From the NCBI RefSeq assembly GCF_009793335.1, contig NZ_WING01000002.1, positions 930,001 through 994,000 on the forward strand: 64,000 nucleotides of DNA, given 5' to 3'. The position numbers were made by a program, and so were the translations under genes. This document shows positions 45,277-54,693 of this stretch, piece by piece; the first letter of the stretch is position 1; each line of letters opens with the position of its first letter. The stretch is from Actinomadura sp. J1-007. GTDB lineage: Bacteria; Actinomycetota; Actinomycetes; Streptosporangiales; Streptosporangiaceae. A model generated the notes under the pieces. It did not search any database and had not been told where the DNA came from. It saw nothing but the letters and a program-made list of their open reading frames with translations.

Positions 45277-46551
45277 GTGCCTCCACCCCCGGCCGACGCG
45301 CCGGCCGCGCCCGCGGTCCGGCTCGCGTGGCTGGACGCGCTGCGGGGCTGGGCCGCGCTGCTGGTGGCGCTGCACCACGCGAGCTACGCCTACCTGCCGT
45401 CCGCGCGGGCGGCGCTGGTCGGCGTGTTCGACCCCGGCTGGTACGGCGTGCTGGTGTTCTTCCTGGTCAGCGGGTACATCGTGCCGGCCTCGCTGGAACG
45501 GCACGGCAGCGTCCGCCGGTTCTGGCTCGGCCGGTTCTTCCGCATCTACCCGCTGCTGGCGGTGGCGTGCCTGCTGGCGGTCATGCCGTTCCTGCTCGGC
45601 CTGCGGGGGCTGCGCGCCGGGCTGGAGCGGTACGACCCGGTCACGGCCGTGCTGGCGCACCTGACCATGTTGCAGGACCTACTGGCCGTTCCGAACGCCA
45701 TGAACGTGCTGTGGACCCTCTCGTACGAGATGGCGTTCTACCTGCTGGTCGTCGCGCTGTTCGTGGTCGGCGGGCGCGCGTGGACGGGCCGGGCCGCCGT
45801 CGGGCTCGCCGTGGCGGCGCTCGTGGCGGGCGGTGCGCTGCCCACGGTGCTGCTGTCCGGCGCCTGGCGGACCGAGGCGGTGGTCGCCGTCGCCGCCGCC
45901 GCGCTCTCGGCGACGCTGGCCGCGGCGATGACGGACCGTTCCGGCCCCACCGCCGCGGGCGGGCTGCTGGGCGGCGTCCTCGCCGTCGCGCTCGTGGCGC
46001 TGAACAGCAGGATCGGCGCCTGGGAAGGGCTGGCCATCCTCGCGGTCATGTTCACCGGCACCGTGGTGTACCGGATCGAGCACCGCCAGGTCACCGGGCG
46101 CGCGGCGGCCCTCACCGTCGCCGCCGTCCTCGCGGCGGTCCTCGCGGCGGGCGCGCTCAACGCCGGCGCGGACGCGACCGGCCCGTGGCTCTGGCGGGCC
46201 CGGCTGGTCTGGACGGGCGCGGTGGCGATGGCCGCCGTGACGTTCGCGGCGGGCTGGCGGCTCCGGGACGTGCGCTTCCCGCGCTGGGCGGTCGGGCTCG
46301 GCACCGTGAGCTTCTCGGTCTACCTCCTGCACCCGCTGCTGCTGATGGTGTCGATCCAGTTCGCGGGCACCACCGGACGGGACGATCCGGTGGCGCTGGC
46401 CGTGTTCGTCGTGGTCCTGCTGGCGGCGTCCTGGGCCGCGCACCGCTGGATCGAGGCCCCGGCGCAACGGCTGGGACGCCGACTCTCGCGTTCCGCGCCG
46501 TCCGGGCGACAGGCCCCGCCGCCCGCCCCCGTCGCGATGCCGCTGGACTGA
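45277..46551 (+). CDS. Acyltransferase 3 (OafA/WecH-type) membrane protein
   Basis: A 424-aa membrane O-acyltransferase with about 10 spans. The catalytic His is in WLDALRGWAALLVALHHASY, and VFFLVSGYIVPASLERHGSVRRF with WLGRFFRIYPLL are family signatures. VLWTLSYEMAFYLL is the conserved mid-region. It acylates cell-surface carbohydrate or lipid; the target is unknown. Confidence 0.9.
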   Translation: MPPPPADAPAAPAVRLAWLDALRGWAALLVALHHASYAYLPSARAALVGVFDPGWYGVLVFFLVSGYIVPASLERHGSVRRFWLGRFFRIYPLLAVACLLAVMPFLLGLRGLRAGLERYDPVTAVLAHLTMLQDLLAVPNAMNVLWTLSYEMAFYLLVVALFVVGGRAWTGRAAVGLAVAALVAGGALPTVLLSGAWRTEAVVAVAAAALSATLAAAMTDRSGPTAAGGLLGGVLAVALVALNSRIGAWEGLAILAVMFTGTVVYRIEHRQVTGRAAALTVAAVLAAVLAAGALNAGADATGPWLWRARLVWTGAVAMAAVTFAAGWRLRDVRFPRWAVGLGTVSFSVYLLHPLLLMVSIQFAGTTGRDDPVALAVFVVVLLAASWAAHRWIEAPAQRLGRRLSRSAPSGRQAPPPAPVAMPLD

Positions 46552-46854
46552 GCCGTACGGGACGCGTCCCGCCCGCCGGACGCGCCCGCCGAACGGGTAT
46601 GTGCAGAGCACCGCCGCCCACGGCAGTGGGACGCCACCCCGGCGGACGGCACGCACGACGACAAGGCGAACCGACCACGCCGCGACGCTGCGAACCGCCT
46701 TAGGGGTACGGCAACGCGGCGAAACGCGGCACGACGACTCGGCGGCACGACACCATGGCGGTACGGCGAACCGGTGGCACGGTGAGACGGCGGCGCCCCG
46801 CGCGGCACGGCGGTACGACGGTACGGCGGCATGACGACATCTGGAGGCGGTGCG
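46552..46854. other. Intergenic region with degenerate GGCGGTACGAC repeats
   Basis: This 303-bp gap has scattered copies of a short ACGGCGGTACGAC-like unit (densest at 46720-46835) and no supportable gene. A GGAGGCGG ribosome site for the next gene ends it. Confidence 0.55.
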
Positions 46855-47316
46855 ATGAGTGAGGTGCCCAACGTTCACGACTGCGAACGGCTCGTGCTGC
46901 CCGGTGGCGGCGAGGCCGACATCGACGTGGAGATCGTCCCCTTCGTCCGCGCGGTGTGGGCGCTCGGCCTCGCCACCGGCGGGTGCTGCCAGGACCTCGG
47001 CGAGTCCATCGCGGCCAACGGGACGTGGACCGAGGAGGTCCGCGCCCGCCACTCCGGCTACTACCTGGGCCAGGCGTGGGTGAAGATGCCCGTTGACGAC
47101 GCGTCGGAGCTGCTCGGGGTCCTCGCCGCGCACCCGTCCTTCGACGGGCGGCGGCTCCGGCGCTGGACCAGCCCCGGAGCCTGGGAGAACTACGTCTACC
47201 TCCTGCCCGACGACGACGGGTTCGGCCTCGCCTCCTGGGCGCACCTGCACTTCCCCAAACGGCAGATCGGCGAGGTGGCCGCCCTGCTGGAGGACGTCCG
47301 CCGGAGCCGCTTGTAG
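46855..47316 (+). CDS. Conserved hypothetical protein
   Basis: A 153-aa soluble protein of unknown function. Notable segments are CERLVLPGGGEADIDVEIVP, GGCCQDLGESIAANG with paired Cys, and aromatic ASWAHLHFPKRQ near the end. There is no signal peptide or membrane span. ATG 46855 follows GGAGGCGG. The final LLEDVRRSRL is encoded by the first copy of a 57-58-bp tandem repeat that continues downstream. Confidence 0.7.
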   Translation: MSEVPNVHDCERLVLPGGGEADIDVEIVPFVRAVWALGLATGGCCQDLGESIAANGTWTEEVRARHSGYYLGQAWVKMPVDDASELLGVLAAHPSFDGRRLRRWTSPGAWENYVYLLPDDDGFGLASWAHLHFPKRQIGEVAALLEDVRRSRL

Positions 47317-47456
47317 GGGCCGTCCGGTTCAGCGTCTGGCCTGCTGGGGGACGTTCGCCGGGGCCGCTTGTAGGGTGCCGTCCGGTTCGGCGTCTGGCTC
47401 GCTGGGGGACGTTCGCCGGCGGCGCTTGCAAGGCGTCGCTCGGCTCAGCGTCCGGC
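47284..47456. repeat. 57-58-bp tandem repeat bridging two gene ends
   Basis: Three copies start at 47284, 47341 and 47399, each beginning CTGCTGGRGGACGTYCGCCGG-like and ending CGTCYGGC. Copy 1 encodes the last ten codons and stop of the upstream gene; copy 3 contains the stop codon of the convergent LamG gene at 47445. Confidence 0.85.
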
Positions 47457-48439
47457 GAAGCGGTACTGGAGGCGGGCCTCGCGGTCGCTGATGGTGCGGT
47501 CGAGGAACATCAGGCCGTCCATCCGGCAGTTGCACGGGTTGCCCTCGCGCGTGTTCTGCGGGTAGCTACCGCCGATCTTGATGCCGCGGGGGACGGTGGA
47601 GGACGCGGCGTCGGGTTCGGGCGCGCCCTCCAGCTTCCACGGGTCGCCGCCGACCGTCAGGAAGCCCGGCAACGGCCGCCCGTTCTTGTAGAGGGCCATG
47701 CGGCCGGTGTCGTAGTCGAACGTGGCCGCGAGGTGCACCCAGGTGTTCTGCGGCAGTACGCTGCGCCAGTCCTCGTCCGCCGCGAACGTCTGGGACGCGC
47801 CGCCGTCGAGCCTGCGGCCGAGGGCGACGACCCGCAGCGTGCCCGACACCTCGATGACCTCCAGCAGGGCGCGGACGGCGTGGCCCTCGGAGTCGCCCGT
47901 GAGGAGCCCGGCGAGGCCCACCGCGTTGTACGTGTCGTCCGGCCTCGCGGTGTTGGAGTTGGGGCTCGGGTTCGTCCCGGTCATCTTGAACCAGCCCATG
48001 ACGGTGGCGCCGCGCGCGGACCCGAAGGCGCGCAGCGACCGGACGCCGGACGCGGAGTAGACCCCGGCCTTCCAGTCGTCGGCGCTCGGCGCGTCCGGGG
48101 TGCGCTGCCCGAGCTGGACGGCGTGCCCCGGCCGTCCCGCACGCGCATCGCGGCGCCGCCGTTGACGAGGTCGATGACCGTTCCGGAGCGGCCGAGGTCG
48201 CGTTCGCGCGCCGCGTCGCCGCGCACGGGGTGCTCGAAGTCGTACGAGGCGATCAGATGCTTCCTCAGCGGCGGGAAGACGGCGGCGTTGGCGGATACGG
48301 GTGCGGTCGCGCCCGCGAGTGCGGCCGCGTCGGCGGGTGCGGTCGCGCCCGCGCCCGCGGGTGTGGCGGTGGTTGTGGCGAGGGCGGCGGCGGTGAGCAG
48401 GGCGGTCGCTAGGGCGGCGGGGGCGCGGCGGATGGGCAT
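47445..48439 (-). CDS. Secreted LamG-domain protein
   Basis: An exported protein of about 331 aa when repaired. The signal peptide (APAALATALLTAAALATTTATPAGA) is followed by a LamG/concanavalin-like domain: HLIASYDFEHPV, VMGWFKMTGTN, TWVHLAATFDYDTGRMALYKNG and a C-terminal GLMFLDRTISDREARL. It probably binds carbohydrate. One G is missing near 48128 on the coding strand (CCGGGGCACG); repair gives RGHAVQLGQRTPDAPSADDW. It is downstream of the PQQ-type dehydrogenase gene and shares its LacI-type operator. Confidence 0.8.
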
Positions 48440-48456
48440 GGGTCCTCCTTGCGGGT

Positions 48457-48489
48457 CCCCGGACGGGCGCGTGCGGCGCCCGTCCGGGG
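48457..48489. terminator. Intercistronic hairpin between dehydrogenase and LamG genes
   Basis: A perfect 14-bp stem (48457-48470 with 48476-48489) and a 5-nt loop. It lies inside the presumed two-gene transcript and may attenuate LamG expression or protect the upstream mRNA. Confidence 0.6.
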
Positions 48490-48498
48490 AAGTGGCCG

Positions 48499-50589
48499 TC
48501 AGTTCGCCGGGGTTCCGCGGACCGTGAGGTCGCGGAGCCTGCCGATGTTGTCGAACGAGCCGAAGCCGACCCGCCCGGAGCCGAACGTCCCGTCGAGGGC
48601 CGTCATGACCGGGCGGCTCGCGCCGTCCACGTACACCGCGATCTCGCCCGTGCCCGCGCAGTGCGTCACGCGGACGCGGTGCCAGGACGCGTCGGTGATC
48701 GACGGCGGCGCGCCGTGCGAGCGGTTCGCGTTCCACTGCTGGTCGATCCGCAGCCGGTCCGCGCCGTTCACCACGAAGATCCCGTTGTGCGGGTAGACGG
48801 AGTTGTCGGTGGACAGGTGCGCGTAGTAGAAGTGCGTGTCGTCCCGGTAGCCGAAGACGACGATGACGTCGCGGTCCTTCTGCGCGACGGGCGTGTCGAG
48901 CCGCACCTCCGCGTCGATCCGGGCCGAGGCCAGCTCCGGCCCCTTCTTCAGCACCGCGTACTCGAACGGCCGGCGCGGCCCCGGACGCTGCTCGCCCTTC
49001 TCCGCGAGGACGACCTCCTTGCCCGGGAACCGCCACTTGGACGGCGTCACCGGCGCCCAGGCCGCGGCGCCAGTCGCGTGCGAGATCCGGTCCGGGCCGG
49101 GACGGCACCCGGCGACGCTCTTGGTGCCGACGACCTTCCAGATCTTCCCGTTGGCCTTGGCGAGCAGGTACGGCTCACCGGCGGCGTCCGACCCGTACCG
49201 CAGGTCCACGCGCTCGTCGCCCGCGAGCTGCTTCATCGTGACCGGCCTGCCGGACGTGTCGTACGCGGAGAGGGCGTAGATCTGCGCGCGGTGCCGTCCC
49301 GCCGGGTCGCGCTTCATCTCCGACTCCTCGGTGTAGAGGAGCCGCCCGTCCACGATGTCGGTGAACAGGTACTTGCCGCGCAGCGCCTGGAGCGCGGACC
49401 CGCGGTAGACGTAGCCGCCGGAGATCGCGTGGCCGGTGTCGCTCTTGCAGTCCCAGTCGGCGGGCGGGTCGTGGTCGTACGCGGCGACCGGGTAGTCGTA
49501 GCCGTGCTTCGCGTCGTCCGCGGGCAGCGGGTACAGGTGGCAGCGGTCGTCCTTGCGGAACGTGAACGCGCCCTCGCGCTCGCTCCAGCCGATGTTGTCG
49601 CCCGCCTTCACCTCGTGGATCGACTCGATCTCGTGCTCGCCGATGTGCGCGAGGAACAGCCGCCTGGAGCCGCCGGTGTCCCAGCTGAACCGGTGCGGGT
49701 CGCGCATCCCGTACGCGTAGATCTCGCCGACCCGGCCGGCCTGCCCGGCGAACGGGTTGTCCTTCGGGACGCCGTAGCGGCCGTTCGCGCTGTCGCGGCC
49801 CGCCGGGTCGATGCGCAGGATCTTGCCCTGCGGGACGCCGAGGTTCTGCGGGTCGCCGCCGTTGTCGCCGACGTTGCCGTTGCCGCCGTCGCCCACCGAC
49901 AGGTACAGCTTGCCGTAGTCGGCGGAGCCGGGCCGCGCGTTGGGGTTGAAGTCGATCTGCTGGAGGTTGTGCACGCGCCCGGAGAATCCGATGCGCAGCA
50001 GCTCGCGGTGCGTCCCGCTGAACGTCCCCGCCCTCGGGTCGTCGGCCGTCCACTCGTCGATCACGCCGTGGTAGGCCGTCTTCGGCTGCGGCGTGAGGTC
50101 GGGCGTCCTGGTCTTCAGCGCCTCGCCCGACTCGACGTGCGCGGTGTAGAACTTCCCGTTGCGCTTGAAGTCCGGGTGGAACGCGACGAACCCGAAGCCC
50201 TGCCCGAGCCCGGCCGCCGAGTAGAAGTCGGGGAAGGCGCCCTTGACGTCGAGGTAGACGCGCGGCGTCCTGGTCTTCCCGTCCAGCAGGTACAGGTTGC
50301 CGTTCAGGTCGGGCACGTACAGCCGGCCCGACCGGTCGGGCACCTCACCGACGTGGTTGATGCGGTTCCACCGCTTCAGCCGCGGGTCGGTGGGCGGGGC
50401 CGACGGCTCCGACTTCGGGAGCTGCGCGACCTCCTTGAGGACGAGGCCGAGGCCGGACGGAGCGGGATCGTCGGGGATCGGGTCGAGGATCGGGGCGTCG
50501 TCGCGCACCCGCGCGTCCGCCGCCGGCGCGGCGAGCAGCGCGCCGAGCAGCGCGAGCGTCGCGAGCAGGCACCATCTCAGTCTGGTCAT
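48499..50589 (-). CDS. Secreted PQQ-dependent sugar dehydrogenase-like protein with C-terminal jelly-roll domain
   Basis: A 696-aa exported protein. A signal peptide precedes a six-bladed glucose/sorbosone dehydrogenase propeller: FGFVAFHPDFKRNGKFYTAH, YLSVGDGGNGNVGDN, GDPQNLGVPQGKILRIDP, YGMRDPHRFSWD and AHIGEHEIESIHEV. The last 200 residues form a LamG/DUF1080-like domain (FGYRDDTHFYYAHLSTDNS; WHRVRVTHCAGTGEIAVYVDG). The family oxidises sugars with PQQ; the partner domain resembles those of 3-keto-glycoside hydrolases. The operator GAAAGCGCTTTC lies 42 nt upstream. Confidence 0.83.
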   Translation of the reverse strand: MTRLRWCLLATLALLGALLAAPAADARVRDDAPILDPIPDDPAPSGLGLVLKEVAQLPKSEPSAPPTDPRLKRWNRINHVGEVPDRSGRLYVPDLNGNLYLLDGKTRTPRVYLDVKGAFPDFYSAAGLGQGFGFVAFHPDFKRNGKFYTAHVESGEALKTRTPDLTPQPKTAYHGVIDEWTADDPRAGTFSGTHRELLRIGFSGRVHNLQQIDFNPNARPGSADYGKLYLSVGDGGNGNVGDNGGDPQNLGVPQGKILRIDPAGRDSANGRYGVPKDNPFAGQAGRVGEIYAYGMRDPHRFSWDTGGSRRLFLAHIGEHEIESIHEVKAGDNIGWSEREGAFTFRKDDRCHLYPLPADDAKHGYDYPVAAYDHDPPADWDCKSDTGHAISGGYVYRGSALQALRGKYLFTDIVDGRLLYTEESEMKRDPAGRHRAQIYALSAYDTSGRPVTMKQLAGDERVDLRYGSDAAGEPYLLAKANGKIWKVVGTKSVAGCRPGPDRISHATGAAAWAPVTPSKWRFPGKEVVLAEKGEQRPGPRRPFEYAVLKKGPELASARIDAEVRLDTPVAQKDRDVIVVFGYRDDTHFYYAHLSTDNSVYPHNGIFVVNGADRLRIDQQWNANRSHGAPPSITDASWHRVRVTHCAGTGEIAVYVDGASRPVMTALDGTFGSGRVGFGSFDNIGRLRDLTVRGTPAN

Positions 50590-50630
50590 TCCAGCCGTCT
50601 CCAAGGGGTGGGTGATGGGGCGAATGCCAG

Positions 50631-50642
50631 GAAAGCGCTTTC
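50631..50642. promoter_or_regulatory. LacI-type operator upstream of the dehydrogenase gene
   Basis: GAAAGCGCTTTC is a perfect 12-bp palindrome with a central CG, identical to the site at 56886 next to the LacI gene. Confidence 0.75.
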
Positions 50643-50716
50643 AGTAAGCGCGCTCGGCATGGCTGTTCCGCTCTGCGAGGTTCTCCTGGACATCGCCGGG
50701 TGCGGGTGGGAACGGG

Positions 50717-51517
50717 TTAGAGGACGTGGGATTTGTAGCGGGTCAGGGTGAGGTTGAGGGCTTTCGGGCCGGGCATTGTCCAGAGTTCGTCGTTGAAGAT
50801 CTCTGCTTCGACTGGGCCCGTGTAGCCCGTCGCTTCCACGGCGGTGCGGAAGCGGCGCAGGTCCACGCAGCCGTCGCCGAGCATGCCGCGGCCGGTGAGG
50901 ACGCCCTCGGGGAGCGGGGTCACCCAGTCGGCCACCTGGAACAGGGCCAGCCGGTCCTCGGCGCCCGCGCGGGCGATGCCGTCCCAGGCGGCCGGGTCCC
51001 ACCACAGGTGGTAGGTGTCGATGACGACGCCGACCTGCTCGGGCGGCAGGGGAGCGGCGAGGTCGAGCGCCTGGGCGAGGGTGGAGACCACGCACCGGTC
51101 CGAGCAGTACATCGGGTGCAGGGGTTCGATCGCGAGGCGGACGCCGTGCTCGCCCGCGTACGGGGCGAGGGCCGCGAGGGCGTCCGCGACGCGGCTCCGC
51201 GCGCCGTCCAGGTCGCGGGACCCCGGCGGCAGACCGCCGCTCACCAGGACCAGGACGGGCGCGCCGAGCGCGGCGGCCTCCTCGACGGCGCGGCGGTTGT
51301 CGTCCAGGGCGTCCGGCTCCTGGAAGAAGCCGCCCCGGCACAGGGACGTGACCGCCAGTCCGTGGTCGCGGACGAGCTTGGCGGTACGGGCCGTCCCGTG
51401 CTCGGCGACGGGTTCGCGCCACAGGCCGACGCCCGCGACGCCCGCCGCGGCGCAGCCCGCGGCGAGGTCCGGCAGCGGCCAGTGCCGGGTCGTCCACTGG
51501 TTGAGGCTGAACATCAT
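50717..51517 (-). CDS. Sugar phosphate isomerase/epimerase-like TIM-barrel protein
   Basis: A 266-aa xylose-isomerase-like TIM barrel. Metal-binding residues are visible in LAIEPLHPMYC, VGVVIDTYHLWWDP, FQVADWV and VEAEIFNDELW. Such proteins isomerise, epimerise or, in 3-keto-glycoside pathways, cleave sugars. The start overlaps the upstream gene stop (ATGA). Last gene of the six-gene minus-strand transporter-catabolic operon. Confidence 0.85.
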   Translation of the reverse strand: MMFSLNQWTTRHWPLPDLAAGCAAAGVAGVGLWREPVAEHGTARTAKLVRDHGLAVTSLCRGGFFQEPDALDDNRRAVEEAAALGAPVLVLVSGGLPPGSRDLDGARSRVADALAALAPYAGEHGVRLAIEPLHPMYCSDRCVVSTLAQALDLAAPLPPEQVGVVIDTYHLWWDPAAWDGIARAGAEDRLALFQVADWVTPLPEGVLTGRGMLGDGCVDLRRFRTAVEATGYTGPVEAEIFNDELWTMPGPKALNLTLTRYKSHVL

Positions 51518-52650
51518 GGGGCGACCCCCTGCACGGTGAGCCAGGCGCGCATCCGGTCGGCCGCGAGGCCGGGGTCGGGCAGCAGCCCGGCGGCGTCCGC
51601 GAGCCGGAACAGGCGCACCAGGTGCGGGACGGAGCGCGCGGACTCCAGCCCGCCGACCATGCGGAAGTGCCGCTGATGACCGGCCAGCCACGCCAGGAAC
51701 ACCACTCCGGTCTTGTAGTGGAACGTCGGCGCCTCGAACAGGTGCCGGGCGAGCGGGACGGTCGGGGCCAGGATCGCGTCGTACGCGGCGGTGTCGCCCT
51801 TGTCCAGGGCCTGGAGCGCAGCGGCGGCGGCGGGCGCGATCGGGTCGAACACCCCGAGCAGAGCGTCGCTGTGCCCGGACGCGTCGCCCCGGATCAGCTC
51901 GGGGTAGTGGAAGTCGTCGCCGGTGTAGAGGCGGACGCCGGGCGGCAGCCTGCGCCGCAGCGCGATCTCCCTGTCCGCGTCCAGCAGCGAGATCTTCACC
52001 CCGTCGATCCGGTCCGCGTGCGCGGCGATCAGCTCGACCAGCGCGTCGCCGGCGGCGTCCGGGTCGGCCGAGCCCCAGTAGCCCTCCAGCGCCGGGTCGA
52101 ACATCGGCCCGAGCCAGTGCAGCACGGCCGGGCGCCGGACCTGCGGCAGCAGCCGCCCGTACACCTCGGCGTAGTCGTCCGGCCCGCGCGCGGCGGCGGC
52201 CAGGTGCCTGCTGGCCATCAGGACCGGGACGGCGCCGGCCTCCTCCACCACCGCGAGCTGCTCCTCGTACGCCGCGACGATCCCGCCGAGCGGCGCGGGG
52301 CAGGGCGGGAGCTGGTCGGTGCCCGCGCCGCAGACGATCCGCCCGCCGCAGGCCGCCGCCTCCCGCCCGCTCCGCGCGATCAGCTCGCGGGTCGCGGGCC
52401 AGTCCAGCCCCATGCCCCGCTGCGCGGTGTCCATCGCCTCCGCCACGCCGAGCCCGTACGACCACAGGTGGCGGCGGAACGCCAGGGTCGCGTCCCAGTC
52501 GAGCCCGCCGCCGAACGGGTCGGGGACCACGTGCGCGGCGGCGTACGCGACCCGCGAGGAGGGCGGGCCGGGCGGCGGGCCGTACGCGCGCGGCTCGCCC
52601 ATCGCGTACGGGGCGGGCGCCCCGTCCGCGCCCGGAAGCGCCAGCCTCAC
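51514..52650 (-). CDS. DUF993 (dihydrodipicolinate synthase-like) protein
   Basis: A 378-aa TIM-barrel protein of the DUF993 family, related to class I aldolases. Key segments are GLDWDATLAFRRHLWSYGLGVAEAMD, GGIVAAYEEQLAVVEEAGAVPVLMASR, and the candidate Schiff-base lysine in RIDGVKISLLDADRE. A retro-aldol on a keto-sugar intermediate is possible, but the reaction is not established. The GTG start overlaps the Gfo/Idh stop by 4 nt. Confidence 0.83.
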   Translation of the reverse strand: MRLALPGADGAPAPYAMGEPRAYGPPPGPPSSRVAYAAAHVVPDPFGGGLDWDATLAFRRHLWSYGLGVAEAMDTAQRGMGLDWPATRELIARSGREAAACGGRIVCGAGTDQLPPCPAPLGGIVAAYEEQLAVVEEAGAVPVLMASRHLAAAARGPDDYAEVYGRLLPQVRRPAVLHWLGPMFDPALEGYWGSADPDAAGDALVELIAAHADRIDGVKISLLDADREIALRRRLPPGVRLYTGDDFHYPELIRGDASGHSDALLGVFDPIAPAAAAALQALDKGDTAAYDAILAPTVPLARHLFEAPTFHYKTGVVFLAWLAGHQRHFRMVGGLESARSVPHLVRLFRLADAAGLLPDPGLAADRMRAWLTVQGVAP

Positions 52651-53798
52651 GGCGCCAGCTCCGGGACCTCGACGCGGCGGCCCTCGCGCCACGCTCGCAG
52701 CCCGAGCTCGGCGAGCTGGACGCCGCGCGCCCCGGCGTGGAAGTCCCAGGGGAACGGCCCGTCGTCCGCCACGTGCAGCAGGAACATCTCCCACTGCGCC
52801 TTGAAGCCGTTGTCGAACTCGGTGTTGTCGGGCACCTCCTGCCACTGCGCGCGGAAGTCCTCGGCGGCGGGCAGGTCGGGGTTCCACACCGGCTTCGGCG
52901 TCATCGATCGGTGCTGCACCCGGCAGCGCCGCAGCCCGGCGACCGCCGACCCCTCCGTCCCGTCCACCTGGAACTCCACCAGCTCGTCGCGGAACACGCG
53001 GGTCGCCCACGAGGAGTTGATCTGCGCGACGATCCCGCCGTCCAGCTCGAAGATCCCGTACGCGGCGTCGTCGGCCGTCGCCGCGTACGGCTTGCCCTCC
53101 TCGTCCACCCGCTCCGGCAGGTGCGTCGCGCCGAGGGCCTGGACGGAGCGCACGGGCGCGACGACGCCGTCCAGCACGTACCGCCAGTGGCAGAACATGT
53201 CGAGGATGATGCCGCCGCCGTCCTCGGACCGGTAGTTCCAGCTCGGGCGCTGCGCCTCCTGCCAGTCGCCCTCGAACACCCAGTAGCCGAACTCGCCGCG
53301 CACCGACAGGATCCGCCCGAAGAACCCGCCGTCCACGAGCCGCTTCAGCTTCAGCAGGCCCGGCAGGAACAGCTTGTCCTGGACGACCCCGTGCTTCACC
53401 CCCGCGTCGCGCGCGAGCCGTGCGAGGGCGAGCGCCTCCGCCAGGTCCTCCGCGAGCGGCTTCTCGGTGTAGACGTGCTTGCCCGCCGCGATGGCCGCGC
53501 GGATCGCGCCGACCCTCGCCCCGGTGACCTGCGCGTCGAAGTAGACCTCGACGCCCGGCCGCGCGAGCGCGTCCGCGAGGTCGGTCGTCCAGGCGGTGAG
53601 CCCGTGCCGTTCGGCGAGGTCGCGCAGCTTCGCCTCGGACCGGCCGACGAGCACCGGCTCGGGCCAGAGCACGGTGCCGTCCGTCGCGCGCAGCCCGCCC
53701 TGCTCCCGGATCGCGAGGATCGAGCGGAGGAGGTGCTGGCGGTACCCCATCCGCCCGGTGACGCCGTTCATGACGATCCCGATGGACCTGCGTGCCAT
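52647..53798 (-). CDS. Gfo/Idh/MocA family oxidoreductase
   Basis: NAD(P)-dependent sugar or polyol dehydrogenase, 383 aa. The N-terminal Rossmann segment (IGIVMNGVTGRMGYRQHLLRS) is atypically long before VLVGRSEAKLRDLAERHGL. The conserved EKP motif is in GKHVYTEKPLAEDLAEA. The C-terminal domain has DGGGIILDMFCHWRYVLDG, with the His that usually acts in catalysis. It is translationally coupled to DUF993. Confidence 0.88.
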   Translation of the reverse strand: MARRSIGIVMNGVTGRMGYRQHLLRSILAIREQGGLRATDGTVLWPEPVLVGRSEAKLRDLAERHGLTAWTTDLADALARPGVEVYFDAQVTGARVGAIRAAIAAGKHVYTEKPLAEDLAEALALARLARDAGVKHGVVQDKLFLPGLLKLKRLVDGGFFGRILSVRGEFGYWVFEGDWQEAQRPSWNYRSEDGGGIILDMFCHWRYVLDGVVAPVRSVQALGATHLPERVDEEGKPYAATADDAAYGIFELDGGIVAQINSSWATRVFRDELVEFQVDGTEGSAVAGLRRCRVQHRSMTPKPVWNPDLPAAEDFRAQWQEVPDNTEFDNGFKAQWEMFLLHVADDGPFPWDFHAGARGVQLAELGLRAWREGRRVEVPELAP

Positions 53799-53849
53799 CC
53801 CGTTCCTTCCCAGCCTGTCGTGTGTTCGGATGCGGCCGACCGTTCGGAC

Positions 53850-54668
53850 TCAGTCGGCCGCCGCGCCCGCCCCGAGCAGCGTGCGCACGCGGTTGGTCAC
53901 GCGCGCGAACTCGGGGCGCGCCATGGTCTCGGCGTAGTCCCGCTCGGCCGGCAGCCCGACGTCGATGACCTCGGCGACCGTGCCCGGCCGGTCGCTCATC
54001 ACCACGACCCGGTTCGCCAGGTACGCGGCCTCGGCGACCGAGTGCGTGACCAGCAGGACGGTCGTGCCCGTCTCCCGCCAGATGCGGTTCATCTCGATGT
54101 TGAGCTGCTCGCGGGTGAGCGCGTCCAGCGCGCCGAACGGCTCGTCCATCAGCAGCACGGGCGGCTCGTGCAGCAGCGCCCGGCACAGCGCGACCCGCTG
54201 CTGCATGCCGCCCGACAGCTCGTGCGGCAGCGCGTCCTCGAAGCCGGTCAGCCCGGTCATCGCGATCAGCTCGGCGGTGCGCTCGCGCGCCCGCCCGGAC
54301 GGCATCCGCCGCATCTCCGCCTGGAGCAGGATGTTGCGGCGGGCGCTGCGCCACTCCAGCAGCGCCGCCCGCTGGAACACGTACCCGATGTCGTGGCGCG
54401 GCCCCGCGACGTCCTCGCCGCGCAGCCGCACGGTGCCCGACGACGGCTTCAGCAGCCCCGCCACCAGCTTCAGCAGCGTCGACTTCCCGCACCCGGACGG
54501 GCCGACGATCGCGACGAACTCGCCCATCGCGACGTCCAGCGACACGTCCCGCAGCGCGGTGACGTCGCGCCTGCGGCTGCGGAAACGGACGGCCACGTCC
54601 TCCACGCGCACGGCGGACTCGCGCCCGGCCCCCCGCGTCCCCGGCTCCGGCCTGCTCATGATCCTCAT
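53850..54668 (-). CDS. ABC transporter ATP-binding protein (nitrate/taurine/thiamine-precursor type)
   Basis: ATPase of 272 aa. Walker A is VGPSGCGKST, the signature LSGGMQQR and Walker B VLLMDEPFGALDALTRE with the switch His in LLVTHSVAEAAYLA. Subgroup features match SsuB/TauB/ThiZ. It follows the substrate-binding gene on the minus strand; the permease lies upstream in the same operon. ATG 54668 or 54659. Confidence 0.9.
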   Translation of the reverse strand: MRIMSRPEPGTRGAGRESAVRVEDVAVRFRSRRRDVTALRDVSLDVAMGEFVAIVGPSGCGKSTLLKLVAGLLKPSSGTVRLRGEDVAGPRHDIGYVFQRAALLEWRSARRNILLQAEMRRMPSGRARERTAELIAMTGLTGFEDALPHELSGGMQQRVALCRALLHEPPVLLMDEPFGALDALTREQLNIEMNRIWRETGTTVLLVTHSVAEAAYLANRVVVMSDRPGTVAEVIDVGLPAERDYAETMARPEFARVTNRVRTLLGAGAAAD

Positions 54669-54693
54669 CGCTCGTCCCGCCCTTCCCGCGCCG

